Source of the DNA: Rhizobiaceae bacterium
Lineage (GTDB): Bacteria > Pseudomonadota > Alphaproteobacteria > Rhizobiales > Rhizobiaceae
DNA length: 64,000 nucleotides
Reading direction: 5' to 3'
Assembly: GCA_019635715.1 (NCBI GenBank)
Contig: JAHBYY010000010.1
Span: 1 to 64,000 of the forward strand
This document shows, one piece after another, positions 60,410-64,000 of the stretch (position 1 is its first letter; every line of letters starts with the position of its first letter). Made by a program: the position numbers and the translations under genes. The notes under the pieces were generated by a model that had not been told where the DNA came from, did no database searches, and was given only the letters and a program-made list of their open reading frames with translations.

Positions 60410-60549
60410 ACCCCCACCCTTACCCTCCCCACAAGGGGGAGGGAGACTTGATCGTTGCGATTCCCCCGTCCCCCGCGGCGCAGAACTCGACCAGGAGGCA
60501 CGACGTAGATGACCCCCTCCCCCTTGTGGGGAGGGTAAGGGTGGGGGTG
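60410..60549. repeat. Palindromic repeat between smoF and smoG
   Basis: CCCCCACCCTTACCCTCCCC (60411-60430) and GGGGAGGGTAAGGGTGGGGG (60528-60547) are perfect 20-bp inverted arms, with ACAAGGGGGAGGG / CCCTCCCCCTTGT next to them and a spacer of about 75 bp. This is the cleanest hairpin-forming element in the window. Confidence 0.85.
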
Positions 60550-60582
60550 TGGTTGCCGGACAAGCTTCCCGCATTGCGATCC

Positions 60583-61455
60583 TCACTTGTCCAGGTTCTT
60601 GCCGACGGCGCGCATCAGGAAGATGGCGACGATGTTGGCGAGGATGACCGCGATGACGCCGCCGGCCGAGCCGCGCCCGACATCGCCGCCCACCGACGCG
60701 ACCTTGTAGATCAGGTACGGCAGGTTGGTTGAGGCGTAGCCGGGACCGCCGCCGGTGGTGACCAGGATCTCCGCATAGACGCCGAGCAGGAAGATGGTCT
60801 GGATGAGGATGACCACCGTGATGGAGCGGGCGAGATGCGGCAGCGTCAGGTACCAGAACCGGCTGAGGAAGCCGGCGCCGTCCATCTCGGCGGCTTCCTT
60901 CTGCTCGCCGTCGAGCGACTGCAGCGCCGTCAGCAGGATGAGCGTGGCGAAAGGCAGCCATTGCCAGGCGACGATCATGATGACCGAGAACAGCGGGAAC
61001 TGGGCAAACCAGTCGACCGGACTGATGCCGATGAATTTCGCGATGTCGGCGGCGACGCCGTAGCTCGGGCTCAGGATCATGTTCTTCCAGACCAGCGCGG
61101 CGACCGGCGGCATGACGAAGAACGGAGAGATCACCAGGATGCGCACGATGCCCTGGCCGAACATCGGCTGGTCGAGCAGCATGCCGAGCAGGATGCCGCC
61201 GACCACGGTGATCAGCAGCACGCCGACGACCAGCACCAGCGTGTTGACGATCGACGGCCAGAAGCCGCCGTCGAGGAACAGATAGTAATAGTTGTTCCAC
61301 CCGGTGAAGCCGTAGGTTTCCGGCCGCTGCAAATTGTAGCGCATGAACGAGAAATAGATCGTCCTGAGCAGCGGGTAGATCATCCAGATGAAGAGGACGA
61401 TCACGGCGGGCGCAAGCATGCTGCGCGCCAGCGTCTGTGTCTGTCGAGTTGCCAT
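60583..61455 (-). CDS. smoF: Sorbitol/mannitol ABC transporter permease (MalF type)
   Basis: This 290-residue inner-membrane permease has about six TM segments (MLAPAVIVLFIWMIYPLLRT first). The EAA loop reads KEAAEMDGAGFLSRFWYLTL and GGGPGYASTNLPYLIYKV is a typical late loop. It is separated from the binding-protein gene by a 127-295 bp non-coding stretch with a stable hairpin. The ATG at 61455 is preceded by AAGGGGGACG. Confidence 0.92.
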   Translation of the reverse strand: MATRQTQTLARSMLAPAVIVLFIWMIYPLLRTIYFSFMRYNLQRPETYGFTGWNNYYYLFLDGGFWPSIVNTLVLVVGVLLITVVGGILLGMLLDQPMFGQGIVRILVISPFFVMPPVAALVWKNMILSPSYGVAADIAKFIGISPVDWFAQFPLFSVIMIVAWQWLPFATLILLTALQSLDGEQKEAAEMDGAGFLSRFWYLTLPHLARSITVVILIQTIFLLGVYAEILVTTGGGPGYASTNLPYLIYKVASVGGDVGRGSAGGVIAVILANIVAIFLMRAVGKNLDK

Positions 61456-61705
61456 CGCGTCCCCCTTAGAGGCTGTCTTGATCGCGAAACGGGTCGGTCC
61501 GGTGTCTCTGCCAAGGCAGGTGCTTCTGACGGGCGGCGCCGCCGAGACGCGCCGGGCCTGGAGACCCTTTGCGGCCGGACGGGATGCCGATCTTCAGGAC
61601 GTTGCCGGCGGCCTGCCGACGATCACCGGGAGCCGCCCGGTCGGCCGGGGCGCGGACTGCGTCCGGCCATCTGCAAGGCCCTGGTCGGGCATCGCCAAGG
61701 GAAGG

Positions 61706-61734
61706 GGCCGCCCGGCGCTGGGAGCCGGACGGCC
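61706..61734 (-). other. Stable stem-loop immediately downstream of smoE
   Basis: On the minus strand GGCCGTCCGGC pairs with GCCGGGCGGCC (11 bp with one T-G pair, 7-nt loop), 17 bp after the smoE stop. There is no T run after it, so it is more likely an mRNA-stabilising or partial attenuator hairpin than a full terminator. This would raise binding-protein expression over the permeases. The rest of 61456-61750 shows no gene. Confidence 0.6.
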
Positions 61735-61750
61735 AGGCACCGGGAGGAGC

Positions 61751-63061
61751 CTATTTCGTATAGCCGGCCATGCCCATTTCGGTGGTGGCGGCGCTCTGAG
61801 CGGCGGCGAGCGCGTCGTCGACGCTCGACTGGCCGGCAAGCGCGGCCGAGAACAACTGGCCGACATTGGTGGCGAGACCGGCGAATTCCGGAATGGCGAC
61901 GAACTGGACGCCGACATAGGGCACCGGCTTGACGGTCGGATGGGTCGGGTCAGCCGAGTTGATCGAATCCAGCGTCATCTTGGCGAAGGGCGCCGCCGCC
62001 TGGTACTCGGGGTTGTTGTAGAGCGAGGTGCGCGTTCCGGGAGGAACGTTGGCCCAGCCTTCCTTCGAGGCGACGAGCTCGAGATAGGACTTGGAGGTTG
62101 CCCAGGCGACGAACTTCTTGGCCGCGTCGGCCTTCTGCGTGCCGGCCGGGACGGCGAGCGACCAGGCCCACAGCCAGTTGCCGCGCTTGCCGAGGCCGTT
62201 GTCGGGCGCCAGCGCATAGCCGACCTTGTCGGCGACCGTCGAGTTCTTCGGATCGGAGACGAAGGATGCCGCCACGGTGGCGTCGATCCACATGCCGCAC
62301 TTGCCCTGCTGGAACAGCGCGAGGTTCTCGTTGAAGCCGTTCGACGAGGCGCCGACCGGTCCGGCTTCCTTCATGACGTTGACATAGGTCTCGAGCGTCT
62401 TCTTCCACTCGGGCTGGTCGAACTGGGGCACCCAGTTCTCGTCGAACCAGCGGGCGCCGAAGGAGTTCGACATGGCGGTCAGGAACGCCATGTTCTCGCC
62501 CCAGCCGGCCTTGCCGCGCAAGCAGATGCCGTTCACGTCGGCGCCGCGGTCGGTCATCTTCTTGGCCGCATCGACGATGAAGTCCCAGGTCGGTGCGTCG
62601 GGCATGGTCAGCCCGGCCTTCTCCATCAGATCCTTGCGGTACATGACGAAGGAGCTCTCGCCGTAGAAGGGCGCGGCGTAGAGCTTGCCGTCGGCGGTGA
62701 GGCCGCCGGCGATCGCCGGGATGATGTCGGCCGCGTCATAGTCGGCGCCGAGGTCGTCGAGCGGCAGCAGCCAGCTCTGCTTGGCCCAGATCGGAACCTC
62801 GTAGGTGCCGATGGTCATCACGTCGTATTGGCCGCCCTTGGTGGCGATGTCGGTGGTGACGCGCTCGCGCAGCACGTTCTCCTCCAGCGTCACCCAGTTC
62901 AACTGAATGTCCGGGTTCTTGGCGGTGAAGTCGTCGGTCAGCTTCTGCATGCGGACCATGTCGCCATTGTTGACGGTGGCGATGGTGATGGATTCGGCGT
63001 GTGCCGCGAGGGCGAATGCGCTGGCCGTGCAAAGGCCCAGGATGAGCGTCTTCAATTTCAT
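61751..63061 (-). CDS. smoE: Sorbitol/mannitol ABC transporter binding protein
   Basis: This 436-residue family 1 extracellular solute-binding protein has a Sec signal peptide (MKLKTLILGLCTASAFALAA, cleavage after AHA). It continues SITIATVNNGDMVRMQKLTD; the MTIGTYEVPIWAKQSWLLPL and KCGMWIDATVAASFVSD stretches fit polyol-binding SmoE proteins. I start at the ATG at 63061 with GGGAGGAAG upstream. It heads the smoEFGK-smoS-mtlK operon, transcribed from the promoter near 63113-63140. Confidence 0.93.
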   Translation of the reverse strand: MKLKTLILGLCTASAFALAAHAESITIATVNNGDMVRMQKLTDDFTAKNPDIQLNWVTLEENVLRERVTTDIATKGGQYDVMTIGTYEVPIWAKQSWLLPLDDLGADYDAADIIPAIAGGLTADGKLYAAPFYGESSFVMYRKDLMEKAGLTMPDAPTWDFIVDAAKKMTDRGADVNGICLRGKAGWGENMAFLTAMSNSFGARWFDENWVPQFDQPEWKKTLETYVNVMKEAGPVGASSNGFNENLALFQQGKCGMWIDATVAASFVSDPKNSTVADKVGYALAPDNGLGKRGNWLWAWSLAVPAGTQKADAAKKFVAWATSKSYLELVASKEGWANVPPGTRTSLYNNPEYQAAAPFAKMTLDSINSADPTHPTVKPVPYVGVQFVAIPEFAGLATNVGQLFSAALAGQSSVDDALAAAQSAATTEMGMAGYTK

Positions 63062-63092
63062 CGGATCTTCCTCCCAATAACCAAGACTGAGC

Positions 63093-63140
63093 ATTTGCCT
63101 TGATATTGGGCAATTATTCGTTCCAGGCTTTTGCTGTCAA
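63093..63140 (-). promoter_or_regulatory. smo operon promoter with adjacent inverted-repeat operator
   Basis: On the minus strand a consensus TTGACA (63140-63135) is 16 bp from AATAAT (63118-63113). Immediately downstream TTGCC-N9-GGCAA (63113-63095) forms an inverted repeat over the expected start of transcription, extended by one mismatch on each side. This suits repression by a dimeric regulator. The LysR gene next door is a candidate activator or repressor, but its usual T-N11-A site is not obvious. Confidence 0.5.
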
Positions 63141-63240
63141 TAGCGTTTCGTTGCTGCAGCGCAGCACGTGTCGATGCCGGCAGGGACATGCACCCCCGGC
63201 GCGGACGCCTTTCACAGCTCGGCGAAAATGCGGCGGAGGC

Positions 63241-64000
63241 TTACGGGGCGGCGAAGTTCGGGAGCAGCCACTCGCGGAACGAACGAATCTTCGCGACGTT
63301 TCTGCGGTCCGCCTCGTAGGCCAGCCAGTAGGACTGGCCATCGTCGCCGAGGATGTCGAAAGGCTGGATCAGGCTTCCAGAGGCGAGTTCCTGGACGAAC
63401 ATGCCGGGCGTCAGAATGCCGACGCCGAGGCCGGCGACCGCGGCGCGGCCTTCATAGCTCTGCGAGCCGAACCGGCTGTCCGGCCTGCCGGCGAGGTCCT
63501 CGGCGGCATCGACGCCGACCAGGCCGAACCAGATCCTCCACCAATCGTCGCTGGAGCCGATGATCGGCAGCCTGAGCAGGTCGGCCGGCTCGCGCACGCC
63601 GCCGATGCTGGCGGCCAGGGCCGGGCTCAGCATCGGGCTGAAGGTCTCCCTGAACAGGAAATGCGAGTCCAGTCCCGGCCAATGCCCGGTCGTGCCCGAG
63701 CGTATGGCGACGTCGTAATTGTCGCGGGCGAGATCCACCAGCACGTCCGAGGTCTCGATGCGCACCGCGATGCGCGGGTGCTCCATCTGGAAGGCACCGA
63801 GGTGGAGCGCCAGCCAGTTGGCGGCGAAGGTCGGAATGGTGGTGATCGACAGCGTGCCCTGGCTGCCGGTGCGGGCCGTCTCGTAGGCCTCGCCGATCTT
63901 CCTGAACGCGTCGGTCGCGGCCAGGGCGAGCGCCTGCCCGGTCTCCGTGAGCACCACCTGCCTCGGCCTGCGCAGGAACAGCGGCGATCCGACGCGTTCC
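63241..64000 (-). CDS. LysR-family transcriptional regulator (5' end beyond window)
   Basis: At least 253 residues of a LysR protein continue past the right edge. The first visible residues, ERVGSPLFLRRPRQVVLTET, are the end of the wing after the HTH (normally near residue 50-70), so most of the DNA-binding domain is missing. The effector domain is complete, with the GcvA-like pattern LSITTIPTFAANWLALHLGA, VDLARDNYDVAIRSG and GLGVGILTPGMF. The stop is at 63241. It is transcribed in the same direction as the smo operon and lies directly upstream of it. Regulation of smo is possible but not shown. Confidence 0.88.
   Translation of the reverse strand, partial: ERVGSPLFLRRPRQVVLTETGQALALAATDAFRKIGEAYETARTGSQGTLSITTIPTFAANWLALHLGAFQMEHPRIAVRIETSDVLVDLARDNYDVAIRSGTTGHWPGLDSHFLFRETFSPMLSPALAASIGGVREPADLLRLPIIGSSDDWWRIWFGLVGVDAAEDLAGRPDSRFGSQSYEGRAAVAGLGVGILTPGMFVQELASGSLIQPFDILGDDGQSYWLAYEADRRNVAKIRSFREWLLPNFAAP

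Overview
The window looks like chromosomal DNA of an alphaproteobacterium of the order Hyphomicrobiales (Rhizobiales). The evidence is high GC, very long shadow frames, GTG/TTG starts, 4-bp start/stop overlaps, GC-rich palindromic intergenic repeats of the kind common in rhizobia, and gene sets typical of that order: a GlcNAc-type CUT1 importer with nagA, a smo/mtlK polyol operon, and engB and argB on one strand. A Mesorhizobium/Phyllobacteriaceae-like host is my best guess, from gene content alone. I see no tRNA, rRNA, CRISPR array, complete insertion sequence or prophage.

Layout. 1-0.3 kb: start of rplT (cut by the edge) and rpmI. 0.5-11.4 kb: amino-sugar locus. A minus-strand operon (MurQ-like SIS protein, binding protein, two permeases, oxidoreductase, ATPase) diverges from a plus-strand operon (sugar kinase, GntR regulator, SIS isomerase/deaminase, nagA). 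Both divergent promoters carry the same 11-bp-phased TGGTAT operator. 11.6-14.1 kb: rpe and an ALDH7-type aldehyde dehydrogenase. 14.3-17.1 kb: a membrane hydroxylase, then a compact unrecognised three-gene minus-strand cassette: a small protein, an XRE-HTH protein fused to a degenerate type I secretion ABC domain, and a 2-TM protein. 17.2-25.7 kb: argB, a DUF2189 protein, an ECF sigma/RskA-like anti-sigma/fasciclin set, an EmrAB-type pump with its TetR regulator and twin operators, and engB. 25.9-30.8 kb: HisKA_2 sensor kinase and a type I secretion ATPase plus adaptor.

30.8-38.0 kb: a tightly coupled six-gene operon with a molybdenum hydroxylase (FAD subunit plus 2Fe-2S/Mo fusion), a 6-hydroxynicotinate reductase homologue, UPF0280, a DUF1185-type protein and MarR. 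It is divergent from nicotinamidase pncA. Together they suggest a reductive N-heterocycle (possibly nicotinate) catabolic route. 39.4-44.7 kb: a Liv-type ABC importer operon with a toxin-antitoxin pair embedded in it. 44.8-53.5 kb: a polytopic membrane protein, pncB, an SDR, a secreted protein with a C-x5-C aromatic tail next to a caspase-fold protease, and a MATE pump. 53.7-63.1 kb: polyol operon (smoEFGK, smoS, mtlK, HAD phosphatase, FGGY kinase). The window ends inside a LysR regulator.

Three features stand out: the HTH/pseudo-ATPase cassette, the coupled N-heterocycle operon, and the caspase/Cys-aromatic peptide pair. Palindromic repeats fill nearly every non-overlapping intercistronic gap of both sugar-transport operons. 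One repeat runs into the 3' end of a coding sequence and another supplies a likely start codon.
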